Shown piece by piece: positions 1-9,350 of a DNA stretch of 64,000 bases (positions are counted from its first letter, which is position 1; each line of letters starts with the position of its first letter). The stretch comes from Hirundichthys speculiger. Taxonomy: Eukaryota; Chordata; Actinopteri; Beloniformes; Exocoetidae. Location: positions 538,831 to 602,830 of the forward strand of contig JAGFBZ010000001.1 in assembly GCA_018398805.1 (NCBI GenBank). Direction: 5' to 3'. The notes below the pieces were generated by a model. The model did no database searches. It saw only the letters and a list, made by a program, of their open reading frames with translations, and was not told the origin of the DNA. Position numbers and translations under genes: made by a program.

Positions 1-416
1 GCTGATTTCACCCTTGGTGAGAGTGCACGTGGGTAAATCCCGAGCACACTGGCTGATTTGAATGATTGACAGCTCTTTCGACAGCTTACAGCCAATAGAA
101 ACAAGCTGTTGTCCCCAGTTCCAGATCTTCTGATAGAATTTGCTATAAAATCGACCCAAAACAGTGGCTTTACTGACACCAGAGGTTTCATTCATGTAAA
201 GTCAAGTTACGACCAGAAAACAGCGAGGCTCAGACAGGATTGGTGCTCACCATTTTGATATTGTCACGTTCATCGTTGCGGTTCTCCGGCTGCTTCTCTG
301 GTGAGTTTTAGCAGTAGAGGAATAATACTGGTCTTGATGGATGAGTGCTAGCTTTATTGGATTGGATTTGGCCCCGTTTGTTGGATTAGTCTTTGATTTA
401 TGAAGTTTTTTATCAC
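1..416. other. unassigned sequence, no feature seen
   Basis: No long open frame, RNA gene, repeat or transposon end is recognisable here. It ends at the target duplication of the hAT element that follows. Confidence 0.5.
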
Positions 417-1029
417 ATATGCTGCAATGGCGCCACCATGTGGTGGCTAGGGGTGGCTACAGCCACCACTGGATTAGTCTAAGCCACCCCTTAGCCACCC
501 CAAGGAGGCGCATTGGATTTATGTAGATCTAGGAAATATATTTTAAACATAGGCTTATATATTTTTTAACAGAAATAGCAACAACAATAATATATATTAT
601 TAAGAATAAGAATCAGACCACAACGGGATCCCTACGCCCAATGTTACATGCAGTAGATCCATTGCTCCGTTCAGATCCCCCCAACCCCCCCCCCCCCCCC
701 CCCCCCCCCTCCCCTCTCTTCGATGCGATGTTCAGGTGCTGCTGAAGTCAGTTTGGAAACTGAAGAAAGCATGCAGTGCATTAAAGCAGCAAAACCAATG
801 CTACAACGAATTCTGAAAAGGACTTTTGTGGGTATGTATGTTATACAGAGTTTGCAGTGTTTGTGTAGTATATTTATTTGACTGGAAATACGTGGATATA
901 CTTTATACATGTGCATACTGAATGAGTGAGACTTTTGCTTGCTCTATGAAGTTAGCACGCTAAGCGGAAAAGTTAGCATAGCTAACTAACCACTTTGCTG
1001 AATTGCTTTCAATCTACAGAGGTTAGAGG

Positions 1030-1260
1030 ATGAAACGAAAACACAATATATCACATTTCTTTGGCAAGAGTGGAAGTACTAGTGAGAATGTTGAGAAGCA
1101 GAACCCCGATGTAGAAGAAGTACCGGTATGCAGTGAGGATGAGTCCAGGGTGAGAACAGGGACAGAAGGTGCAGACGATGAATCAAGAATTCCTGGGCCT
1201 GAAGGTAACATTCAGCTACTGAACTGGATGATGAAGACATCAGTAGTAGAAATCCATTGA
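1030..1260 (+). pseudogene. hAT transposase N-terminal fragment
   Basis: A 76-residue open frame begins MKRKHNISHFFGKSG, followed by an acidic, serine-rich stretch. This opening (basic residues, then a short FF/GK motif, then Glu/Asp-rich sequence) is typical of the N-terminus of TTF-zinc-finger/ZMYM-like hAT transposases of fish. None of the downstream domains (TTF zinc finger, RNase-H-like catalytic core, C-terminal dimerisation domain) is present before the element ends. The frame reads into the palindrome at 1272. It could once have been spliced: a GT dinucleotide follows the codons for GPEG near 1204. A full transposase would be several hundred residues, so this is a relic. Confidence reflects family resemblance from memory, not a search. 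Confidence 0.55.
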
Positions 1261-1271
1261 TTTCTACTACT

Positions 1272-1391
1272 AGTGTTAAATTAGCCATTATGAAATGTTA
1301 CAAAAAAATGGGTTGGATGTTTCTTCCTTCAAGGAAGAAACATCCAACCCATTTTTTGTTTGTAATATTTCATAATGGCTAATTTAACACT
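1272..1391. repeat. near-loopless palindrome (58/61-bp arms)
   Basis: Arms 1272-1329 and 1331-1391 are reverse complements with one mismatch and one 3-base gap, separated by a single base at 1330. It is an almost perfect cruciform-capable palindrome nested within the 102-bp inverted repeat. Confidence 0.9.
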
Positions 1392-1765
1392 TAATGCACA
1401 ACAGCAAGATCAATGTATAAAGTATATCCACGTATTTCCAGTCAAATAAATATACTACACAAACACTGCAAACTCTGTATAACATACATACCCACAAAAG
1501 TCCTTTTCAGAATTAGTTGTGTGTTGGCCATTGTATTGTCATGAATAGTTGAATAACATAAATATACAAGTTAATATAAGTAAAGTGATAATAAAATACT
1601 GTTAAAATATAAATATAAAATATATAAAAGTAAAGTGTGTATATATATATATTTATTTATTTATTTATTTATTTTTTTTTGGTTGGGTATGCCACTCTAA
1701 GAATTTGCCTTGCCACCCACTAGCCACCATCAGATTTTTTTTCTGCTGGCGCCACTGATAGGCTG

Positions 1766-3017
1766 GTCTCTGACTGTTCACTTGTTTTTGATACTCCGCT
1801 GTTTAAGAGCTTGTGCTTTTAATTGTCTTCTCTTTTCCTAAAATTAATTCCATTGAGCTTTTAGCTGACGTTCTTCTGGTCACGTGGATGTATAACATGT
1901 ATATTTGTAGAAGCATCCTGTAGCGTATTTATTCAACCTCGCGACCCCCGGTACTGGGGGCTTCCAGGTTAAGGTTGGGTTCAGCTGTTTTTTTGGTTAT
2001 TCTTTTCATATCCACTGACGCTCATATTTGGCTGATTATTTTAAGCATCCATCCATTCCTCCTTTCATTCTTTATCCATAAATGTTCTTTCTCTTCAGGT
2101 CGTCCGTCCATCACCAGGTCACATGTAGACAAACAACCACTCTCATTCTCACTCCTGGGGTCTGTTTAGGATCACCAATCAGATTGATTTTTCAAACGTT
2201 TAAAGAGTATTTCATTCATGCAGGAGCAGAGAGTTGCTTTAAGATGGCACCTCATGAGTACTGGACCAACAAACTGAGCATTCATGCCAACTGAAATAAG
2301 CTGATTCAGGCTTCACTCAGTGACTCATCGTTTGTTTGGTTGTTTTTTGGGTGTTTCATCCTTTCTTGTTTGTTAGTGGTGGACATTTGAGATCAAAAGC
2401 TGCTCCATGTCTCATCATTTGATGAAGGTCCTAACGCAGTGAAGGCATGCAGCTGTGGTCGATAGATGCTCAGCATCTGTGAGCATCAAAGGTCAGCAGT
2501 TTATTTTGTGTCTGAAATGTCTGGGAAAGGTCAAATGGCAGCGACACAAACGCAGCGTGTCACTCTGAGGGACTCGTTCACCAGTCGGGATGGATCCTTC
2601 ATCAGACCGACTGTCAGCCTGCACACAAACCTCATGTTGGCAGTGTTAAACAGTAAAAGCTCACCCTGATGAAGAGATTATTGAAAACCAATCAGTTTAT
2701 CATCTGTGAGCGGTTGTGAGGTTTCCAGCGCAACTCTGAACTGTGGCGAGATGATCGATGTTCACTCCGCTGGACAGACGTTTAAAGGTTACTTTACATT
2801 TGGAGAAAGCACAGATGCAATGTTTCTGGATCACCTCACAGAAATACCACCGAACTCCACATGACACGGTGGATGGACATGACGAGTGGAAAACACGTTA
2901 CAGAAAACTTCTCCTCCATTACACGATCCTGTTCTTCTTGGTTGCCACGGTGACATACCAAGCAACACTGTTTGTGTCTGATATTCATTTAAAGAAAATC
3001 AGGAATAAATGTTAAAG
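1766..3017. other. unassigned sequence, no feature seen
   Basis: Short open frames only, with no recognisable protein signature, tandem repeat or transposon end. Confidence 0.45.
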
Positions 3018-4209
3018 TTTATGCGTCCATCCATCCATTAACTTCCTCTTAATGGAAGTCAGGCCCAGACCTCCCCCACCACAACCACCTCCTCCAGCTC
3101 CTCAGGGGGATACTGAGGCATTCCCAAGCCAACTGCGAGAGATAATCTCTCCAGCATGTCCTGGGTCTGCCTCAGGGCCTCCTCCTGGTTGGTCGTCCCC
3201 AGAACAGCTCTCCAGGAGCTATCCTGACCAGATGAACCACCTCAACTGGCTCCTCTTGATGTGGAGGAGCAGTGAGTCTACCCAGATGACAGAACTTCTC
3301 CTCCTATTTCTAAGGGAGAGTCCAGCCACCAACACTTCAGCCATTTGTATCAGTTCATGACCATAGGTGTGGGTTGGAACAAAGATTGACTGGTAAACAA
3401 AACAGAGAGCCTTGCCTTTTCCAGATAGAGTCACCACAGCAGATGCTGCACCAATCTGTCTGTCGATCTCCTGTTCCTTTCTCCCATCACTCTTGGACAA
3501 GACTCTGAGATACTTAAACTCCTCCACTTGAGGCAGAACCTCACTCCCGACCTGGAGAAGACCTTCTTTTCCGACTGAGAACCATGGTCTCAGATTTGGA
3601 GGTGCTGATTCTCATCCCACTGCTTCACACTCAGCGGTGAACCGTTCCAGTGAGAGCTGAAGATACCCTCTTGGTGAAGCCAAAAGAACCACATACTCAG
3701 CAAAAAGCAGAAGAAATCCTGACACCAGCGAACTGGAACCCCTCCGCTCCTTGGCTGCGACTAGAAATTCTGTCCATAAACGTTATAAACAGAATCAGTG
3801 ACAAAGGGCAGCCCTGACGGAGTCTAACTCTCACTGAAAACGAGTCTGATTTACAACCAGCAATGTGGACTAACCTCTCAAGGTTTGTACAGGGACTGGA
3901 CAGCCCGTAACAACGGGCCCAGCACCCCATACTCCTGGAGTACCCCCCACAGGACCCCCTGAGGGACACGGTCAAATGCCTACTCCAAGTCCACAAAACA
4001 CATGTGGACTGGTTGGACAAATTCCCATGATCCCTCAAGGACTCTAGTGATGATTTAGAGCTGGTCCAGTGTTCCACGACCAGGACAGAACCCACATTGT
4101 TCCTCCTGAATCTGAGATTCAACTATCAACTGGACTCTCTTCTCCAGAACCCCTGCATAGACTTTACCAGGGAGGCTGAGGAGTGTGATTCCCTGTAACT
4201 GGAACACAC
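3018..4209 (-). mobile_element. non-LTR retrotransposon (LINE), 3' half
   Basis: Minus-strand relic of an endonuclease/reverse-transcriptase LINE that is common in fish. On the minus strand it runs from the RT core (about 4122-3697) through the C-terminal region (3527-3219) to a 3' end that finishes in a short (TGGA)-type tail, seen on the plus strand as ccatccatccatt at 3029-3041. The 5' part continues at 4581-4970 beyond a later insertion, and about 1 kb or more of the coding region between is missing. Other pieces of the same family are at 21085-21355 and 23291-23840. Confidence 0.8.
3219..4122 (-). pseudogene. LINE reverse transcriptase, inactive
   Basis: Two minus-strand blocks carry the RT. 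4122-3697 contains the palm motif RLRQGCPLSLILFITFMD and a RISS motif. 3527-3219 contains EEFKYLRVLSKSDGR, REIDRRIGAASAV-like and SQLRWF, all diagnostic of this fish LINE RT and its downstream region. It is dead by at least two lesions. One base is missing just before the catalytic box near 3710, and the expected FADD box reads FAEY (about 3692-3703), so both catalytic aspartates are gone. Frameshifts also separate the blocks. Function in an intact copy would be target-primed reverse transcription of the LINE RNA. Confidence 0.8.
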
Positions 4210-4580
4210 TGAACCCACACTGGGTTAGGACCCAGGTGCAGAACTGTCCAAAAGTCCTTTATTGTCCAAAACAAGAACAAAACTTAACTGAGCAATCCAG
4301 GAGGTAGTGGGACAGAAGGGCAGGAAGACCAGGAAAAAGAAGGACCCAGGACCATGGGAAGATAAGCAGGAAGAACTATGGAAATAACAGACAACAGATG
4401 AACCAGGAGCAAAAATCAACAGACGAACCAGAGAGGAACAGGGGAAAAGACAAGACTCAAATAACCCAAGGAACAAACGGGACACAGATGCAAACGGTCA
4501 GGGAGATGAACAAGGGGAAGCAGAGCGGACGACAGAGGGTAAGACAGACTTTTCAAGTAAACCAGGAAGTAAACCAGAAA
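4210..4580 (-). mobile_element. LTR-like non-autonomous insertion within the LINE
   Basis: The LINE coding sequence stops at about 4209 and its endonuclease resumes at about 4581. The ~370 bp between contain no LINE sequence. Read on the minus strand, the segment has an AATAAA-type signal (plus-strand ctttatt at 4257), then a block resembling the polyadenylation end of the solo LTR at 40086-40524. It begins TGAAC and ends near GTTCA on the plus strand. I see no clear target duplication, and insertion was accompanied by loss of LINE sequence, so boundaries are approximate. Confidence 0.4.
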
Positions 4581-4970
4581 GAACATAACGTTCATTAAAG
4601 ACAAATTGTGACTAGCAGAGAAGTTAAACAGCAAAACACCACTGGTATTGAGATCAGAGAGGCCGTTCCTCCCAATCATGTCCTTCCAGGTAACACTGTC
4701 GTTACCCACATGAGCGTTGAAGTCCCCCAGCAGAACAATGGAGTCCCCTTGAGAAGCACTTTCCAGATCTTCCACCAGGGACTCGAGGGAGGTTTGATAC
4801 TCAAACTGCTGTTTGGCTCATAAGCAGAAAGAACAGTTAGAGCCTGTTCCCGACCCGAAGGAGCAGGGGAGCTACCCTCAGGTCCACCAGGAAAAAAAAC
4901 AACATACAGGCTCCCAGCTGGGGAGAAATGAGCAATCCTGCTCCAGTTCGACGCCTCTCAAATATTAAAG
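4581..4970 (-). pseudogene. LINE AP-endonuclease fragment
   Basis: On the minus strand from 4775 the frame gives an apurinic-endonuclease-type motif, VLLGDFNAHVGND, followed by a GRNGLSDLN motif and an ASHNLSL motif. This is the usual order for the C-terminal half of the endonuclease domain in EN/RT LINEs; the Asp-x-Asn of GDFN is a metal/catalytic-site signature. The readable frame ends exactly where the 4210-4580 insertion begins. Upstream (4776-4970) the frame is broken, but nucleotide similarity to this LINE family continues. It is the 5' portion of the same copy as 3018-4209. Confidence 0.75.
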
Positions 4971-5692
4971 CCATTTTCATCATTCCAGATTTGCACATAA
5001 ATTCCCAGCCAGCTTTTAAATGTGGGCCTCAAGTGAGATAAAAGTGCAGCCAACTTTTTTATCTCATAGGATACTTCTCACCATATTTAAACGCAGTTCT
5101 GGCACTGAGGATACCAACTGATGAAGAGTTTCAGCTGCTATTATGTCCAGTTCCTCCTGAAAACACATTTTTAAGACACACAACAGGTTGCGGTCATTGA
5201 CACATTTTCAGTTTGAAAATCCTCCAACATTGTTTATTGTTTCCAAGTCAGGACTGCAGACAGATCTGGCTGCTCATTTATAAAACTGTGCATTAGATTC
5301 TTACTAAAAGCTTCAAAAAGCCAAAAATGGCTTACGCCAAAACTATTCTGATTTATAAAACGTTGTGTATCTCCAAGCAGTTTTCTCTCCTCCTGGAAGT
5401 TCTCCTCATGTCCTCCCCTCTACACGTCTACATTCTAGCATTAATGCAACGTTCCTGCTGAATGTATCTGCATATAAATCAGCCTGCTGCGTCAGGATGA
5501 ATGACTCATGTGTTGATCCAGCCACCGCTACACTAAACGTGTCAGATCCACAGATAACCCTGTACATTGATCATATGCACATTTTTACGTTCACGTACAC
5601 AAACATATTTTCACTCTAAAACCCTTATAGCAATGTGAGTACAGTCAATTATGGCTGTGGTGGAAAAAATAATATCTATCCCTGTATTTATT
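4971..5692. other. unassigned, probable old dispersed repeats
   Basis: Fragments such as 5190-5275 and 5290-5370 look like degraded dispersed fish repeats (for example a gatttataaaacg block). I cannot name a family or place ends. No coding signal was recognised. Confidence 0.3.
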
Positions 5693-6041
5693 TGTAACCA
5701 CCTGGTGACTGAAACATCTGAGTCAGACTGAGGATAAACTTAAATAATAAGACTGTGACTGGAATTCAATGACTTTAATAATCCATTTGCATCACACACA
5801 CGCCTCAACAGGTCCATGAGGAACAACAAAGAGTATCAGTAATACAAATGGTTTAAGCAGAGAACTAGAATACACTAGACAAAATATATGAGGCACTTAG
5901 GAGTAACATCTTGCAGGAGTTGAAGAGAGTGGGAACGATGATAACCCAGACATGATACAAGAACCCATGGCTGGAACTAATTACACCACTATAAACAGTC
6001 AAGAACAGAATCATAGAAGATAAGTTTTAGGTTCCACCACA
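5693..6041 (-). mobile_element. probable 3' LTR of an endogenous retrovirus
   Basis: On the minus strand a purine tract (gaaaggggggat, plus-strand 6042-6053) immediately precedes a segment starting TGTGGTGG and ending TTACA about 349 bp later. Within it an ATTAAA-type signal precedes a T-rich stretch. Polypurine tract followed by TG...CA is the expected layout of internal region followed by 3' LTR. The outer boundary at 5693 is chosen because it supplies TGT...ACA ends. No second LTR was located in the window, so no target duplication could be tested. Confidence 0.4.
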
Positions 6042-6217
6042 ATCCCCCCTTTCATTTGTAAGCATAATCTCATACATGACATTAGACACATTACCATGGT
6101 TACAAGACTATCAGAGATTAGCTTTCTAAACCACAGCAACAGAGTATACCACCTATCTGTACCCGTCCAGAGACTCAACCCCCATAACTGCGAGCGAAGA
6201 AAGAAACCAAACAGCAA
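6042..6217 (-). pseudogene. possible retroviral envelope C-terminal remnant
   Basis: A minus-strand frame from 6217 runs through the purine tract into the putative LTR. It encodes a hydrophobic, membrane-anchor-like stretch followed by a short cysteine-containing tail, which is what the very end of a retroviral transmembrane envelope subunit looks like, and it sits in the expected place just upstream of the polypurine tract. No receptor-binding or fusion region is present in recognisable form. Alternative: a chance hydrophobic frame next to an unrelated LTR. Confidence 0.35.
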
Positions 6218-7117
6218 TGTCTGTTTCTATGGCCACCAGAAGCCAAACATCAAGCCCCAGAAGGTGAGAGGTCAGTAAAAGACTTTAAGGTACAAACTAC
6301 ACTGATTACAGGGTAAAACCCCAGTGGGGAAAAAAAAACAGGATCTAAGGATCTAAGATGAAATAATATAATCAATTAACAATTCAGAGTCAGAACTAGA
6401 GTCAGAGGAATATGAGAGTACAGCACGCTAGTCAATGTTGGAGAAAGACTCTGACTCTGGAAGACTAGAAAGTTTACAAGAATGCATCAATGAAGCATTA
6501 ACTACGCTCACCAGCATATCTTACAAACAAGGAATTACACAACAAACACAATCAAAATAATCAAAATAATCCCAACTGGAGATCACACCCTCAGCAACAT
6601 AGAAGACCAGGAGGTCAGAGGTCAGGTCTTTTAGTTTGTAGATATCAGGATCTTGATTCAAGTGTTTGTTCATTTTAATACTTGTGTCAATAAATTCTGA
6701 TATATTCTAATGAGAGAAGTTGTTTGAGGTTATTTTACACAGTTTTCTAACATCTGCTGGTTGAAGAGGTCTGTGCTCAGACTCACACCTTCTCTGTTGC
6801 TCTATAGCGCCACACCTGGTCATAGGCTGGCACGCATAGAACAACAGCTACTTTGAGACTGATTGTGCCACTTAGTCTTTGTTTTCTGATTTATCAGGAG
6901 GTGCCCCATTTCAATTTATCAACTTTGTTAATACCTTTTTGGTTATTAACAGCTATGTCTTAAGACAGTTGGTAATAATCCCCTTCATAACTATACGAGC
7001 ACATTATATGCACAACATAACTGGTGCACAGTGAGAAGCTTTAAGAGTAACACGTCTGGAGCCGTAGCGCCTTCGAGCTATATACTGCCTCTCTGTGCAC
7101 AGGCGTCTTTTTCCCAT
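6218..7117. other. unassigned, possibly internal retroviral relic then unique DNA
   Basis: If 5693-6217 is a retroviral end, the DNA just above 6217 should be its internal region, but I recognise no protein motif there. The remainder has no readable feature. Confidence 0.3.
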
Positions 7118-7239
7118 CTATTTTCCTATCAAGTTTTTTTTTTCTTTTAAATATTTTTTATTTTCATAGATCACAATCTTTGCGTGGAAATTGACGTGAA
7201 CAGCTTTCAGGCCCTTATTGATGCATAGGCAGCGGTTAT

Positions 7240-7500
7240 AAACGAGGACCCAGTCCAGTAGCCAGGCCTTTATAACATGTCCAGAATGTTGGTTTATGTT
7301 GTCTTGTTGAAAAATTGATGTGGTCTTCAAGGCAGCATGTGTTGCTCTAAAATCTCAGTGTAATTTTTAATGTTGTTATCACAGAAGAATAGAGGAGCTT
7401 TAACAAGGACACTGATCCAACCCCCCCACTATCACAGAGCCCGGATGTTGGACTCGTTGCTGATGACAGTCTGGATGATCCTTTTCCACTTTGGTTTGAA
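7240..7500 (-). pseudogene. Tc1-like transposase catalytic fragment
   Basis: The minus strand contains FQQDNINQHSGHVIKAWL (about 7330-7250), matching the FQQDNAxxH...AWL motif that carries the second catalytic aspartate of Tc1/mariner transposases. The ~170 bp above (to 7500) matches the preceding part of the same family in nucleotide sequence but is frameshifted. The catalytic domain is truncated and non-functional. Confidence 0.65.
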
Positions 7501-7612
7501 GCAAAAGATACCCATTTCCTCTGAAAAATATCCAAAATACTCAAGATGATGTTGAGTGGAACATGTAGAATTAAAGAAGTAGAGATCCTCAGAGAGAGCC
7601 TTGTGGTGCTCC
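7500..7612 (-). pseudogene. LINE reverse-transcriptase fragment (left of hAT)
   Basis: Read on the minus strand into 7612-7560, the DNA gives a degraded GVPQGSVLGPLLF-type RT motif (APQGSL then stops), continuous in sequence with 9017-9075 once the hAT and one copy of its target duplication are removed. The copies at 25250-25390 and 46560-46740 align with it. Confidence 0.6.
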
Positions 7613-8107
7613 CAGTGGCGGCTGGCCCATAGGGGGCGCTGGGGCGCCGCCCCACCAGCTGTGGAGGGGAAAAATATTTATTCTATTTTATTTTTATTTA
7701 TTTTTTTGATCAGCATCAGATTAATTAATAGTATGTGTGTGCCTACATGCGATTTAAATAATTTAAACAACATTTCCACCAACTGACACTCATTAAACAG
7801 TGAATTTCCACCGATCTACAGTGCATCGTTCTCTCACGGGGCGCTCGGCAAAGCGCCCCTGACCTGCAGCTAAATAGCCAATCCGGTTATGGTTGCTAGG
7901 GAAAAATTATTGATAATTGGCCTATCAGCGTCACCAAATTTAACGGCGATGGGGCGCTGGAAATGTCGCCCCAACAGCTACGTAAAATGCGTGAAGGTTT
8001 ATGAGCTAGAGCTACGTGAAGGGCCAGCGGTAGTTTTATTTCGTAGAGCGACTCCCAGACTCTGTCCTACGTCAGGAGAAAAAAAAATACCGCAACGAGG
8101 AAGAGAG

Positions 8108-8251
8108 ATGGCGACAACTGGAGTTCAAGAGCAGCTTCCACCTAATTCGGTGAATTCATTATTAATGTACCCTTTTGTGAGACGGACGACGGAGAAAAAA
8201 CTTCTCGTTAAGGAGCTGGGACCCGACAAGCCTGAAATTAACATTTACTAG
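8108..8251 (+). pseudogene. hAT (TTF-finger type) transposase relic 1
   Basis: ATG at 8108 begins a 47-codon frame containing NSVNSLLMYPFVRRTTEKK followed by LLVKELGPDKPEI. This is the region just before the TTF zinc finger in ZMYM/TTF-type hAT transposases. The frame stops at 8251, so the zinc finger itself is not continuous with it. Confidence 0.6.
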
Positions 8252-8432
8252 TAAACGAAGGAGAAAGGTAAATCATACAAACTGAGTTTTTGTCAGAGTT
8301 GGTTAAACCCTGAGACGTGGCTGGCAGGTTGTGGAGCAGCTAATGCACTTTTCTGTTTCCCCTGTATCCTCTTCAGAAGTGACAGATGTGATTGGACTTG
8401 GACAAAGACTGGACTAACTGACTTAAAGCACC

Positions 8433-8527
8433 TCTGAACGGTTCAAGAAACATGAGAGATCCAAAGTTCACATGGAAAACTGCGTAAAGCTAGTTGTGCT
8501 CGGAGAGAATAGCAGAGCAAAGCAGCC
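8433..8527 (+). pseudogene. hAT transposase relic 2
   Basis: Reading from 8433 gives SERFKKHERSKVHMENC followed by VKLVVLG. It matches the segment after the TTF finger (ends in KKHE-S--H, with the His expected of the finger). A stop lies just upstream, so it is a fragment. Confidence 0.6.
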
Positions 8528-8674
8528 AGATGATGGGCACCACATTACTGAAAGAAGGTACTATGAAGAGGTAGATAAAAACCGTAATATTTTATCCAAG
8601 ATAATCAATTGTGTTAAATGTTGTGGTGCTTTTGAATAAGCAATGTGAGGACATGATGTCAGCTAGTCCTGGTA

Positions 8675-8760
8675 CTGAGGTACATTGATGGACGCAACAA
8701 TATACAGGAGCAGTTCTATGGATTCATCAAGCTACCCAACAGCTGCAGATTCAACAGTTG
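8675..8760 (+). pseudogene. hAT transposase relic 3
   Basis: Reading from 8675 gives LRYIDGRNNIQEQFYGFIKL, the LRYV-x-IQE-F-GF motif found at the start of the RNase-H-like catalytic region of this hAT group. It is cut off soon after, and the rest of the catalytic core is deleted. Confidence 0.6.
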
Positions 8761-9091
8761 GAGCCTTATTGGAGAGGCTGCACAGCATCCTTTCGGAGGG
8801 ACAATTTACCCCTTGATTGTATAGTATTTGATAGCATAAAGTCTAATATAGCTGTAAATTGTTACTTCTTATTTGAAACTGGAAACTGAAATTAAATTAT
8901 TATTGTGGACCTGTTGTCATTTTCCGACTGTTCATTTTAATGCTTATGCTAGATTAGGCAGGGAAAAATGTTGGCAAACCAGCCCCACCAAGATTTTTTT
9001 TCACCAGCCGCCACTGGGTGCTCCTCAGTTAGTAAAATCCATGTTTCTACTTTGTGACAGTGTTTAGACAATGTTTACATCAGGCTTCCTT

Positions 9092-9350
9092 TTAAAAACT
9101 GGCCCAAGCATTTTGAATTAATCTATGTATTGTAGTGTTAACAAAGATTTCTACAGTGATCCTTGTCCATGTGGATCTCCCAGTTACTGATGGATGGAGC
9201 GATGGTTCACTGGGGTCACTGGAGATCACGGGTGTCCAGCTTTGACTTGCTCCCTTGTCTATTTCACATTCCTGGAATGGTTTAATTATATTCTGAACTG
9301 CAGAAGGAGAAACATGCAAATCCTTTCAAGTCTTGAGGTCGAGTCTTGAG
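9092..9350 (-). pseudogene. Tc1-like transposase DNA-binding fragment, locus A
   Basis: The minus-strand frame from 9319 begins MHVSPSAVQNIIKPFQE, the second helix-turn-helix style segment of a Tc1-like transposase (consensus HxSxSTVQxIIKRFxE). It is followed by residues matching the basic linker, including a VNTTIHRLI segment. The frame then runs into the LINE segment at about 9075. The copy at 24365-24500 carries the same region on the plus strand. Confidence 0.65.

Larger units (their letters stand above)
809..1514. repeat. 102-bp perfect inverted repeat inside the hAT
   Basis: Positions 809-910 and 1413-1514 are exact reverse complements over 102 bp, separated by 502 bp that contains the transposase-like exon and a second, tighter palindrome (1272-1391). 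By direct reading I find no mismatch between the arms. Transcription across it would give a long double-stranded RNA stem. Confidence 0.9.
425..1757 (+). mobile_element. hAT DNA transposon, non-autonomous
   Basis: The ends are terminal inverted repeats of the form CARTGGCGCCA: the left end starts caatggcgccacca and the right end finishes ctggcgccactg. They are flanked by 8-bp target duplications, atatgctg at 417-424 and ataggctg at 1758-1765 (7 of 8 match), which is the hAT hallmark. The subterminal DNA at 440-515 is itself palindromic (ccacc/ggtgg blocks). At 1333 bp the element is much shorter than an autonomous hAT and keeps only a transposase N-terminal exon (1030-1260). A 25-base C run lies at 685-709. 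The right end resembles that of the hAT at 7613-9016, so the two are related. Seen directly: ends and duplications. Inferred: family. Confidence 0.85.
7613..9016 (+). mobile_element. hAT transposon with perfect 8-bp target duplication
   Basis: The element starts cagtggcggctgg and ends ccagccgccactg, a perfect 13-bp inverted repeat. The 8-bp duplication ggtgctcc at 7605-7612 and 9017-9024 is exact. It is internally deleted (1404 bp) but keeps three collinear transposase relics (8108-8251, 8433-8527, 8675-8760). The host sequence is the LINE segment of composite locus A. The related copies at 46690-46715 and 25255-25285 preserve the uninterrupted site. Confidence 0.95.
7118..9350 (-). mobile_element. 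Tc1-like/LINE composite, locus A (split by a hAT)
   Basis: On the minus strand the order is Tc1-like transposase N-terminal DNA-binding region (9350 to ~9075), a LINE reverse-transcriptase segment (~9075-9017 and 7612-~7500), then the Tc1 catalytic C-terminal part (~7500-7118). A hAT at 7613-9016 was later inserted in the LINE segment. The same Tc1-RT-Tc1 order recurs at 24250-25870 and 46290-46745. Both parts point the same way and are riddled with frameshifts. Outer limits are approximate because I could not identify the Tc1 terminal repeats. Confidence 0.7.

Noticed and set aside
3052..3360. Proline-rich 102-codon plus-strand frame
   Set aside because: It is the antisense of the LINE 3' region, whose minus-strand coding motifs are clear.
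5656..5670. A second LTR start (tgtggtggaa) just outside the putative LTR
   Set aside because: Only a 10-base match to the LTR start, followed by unrelated sequence.
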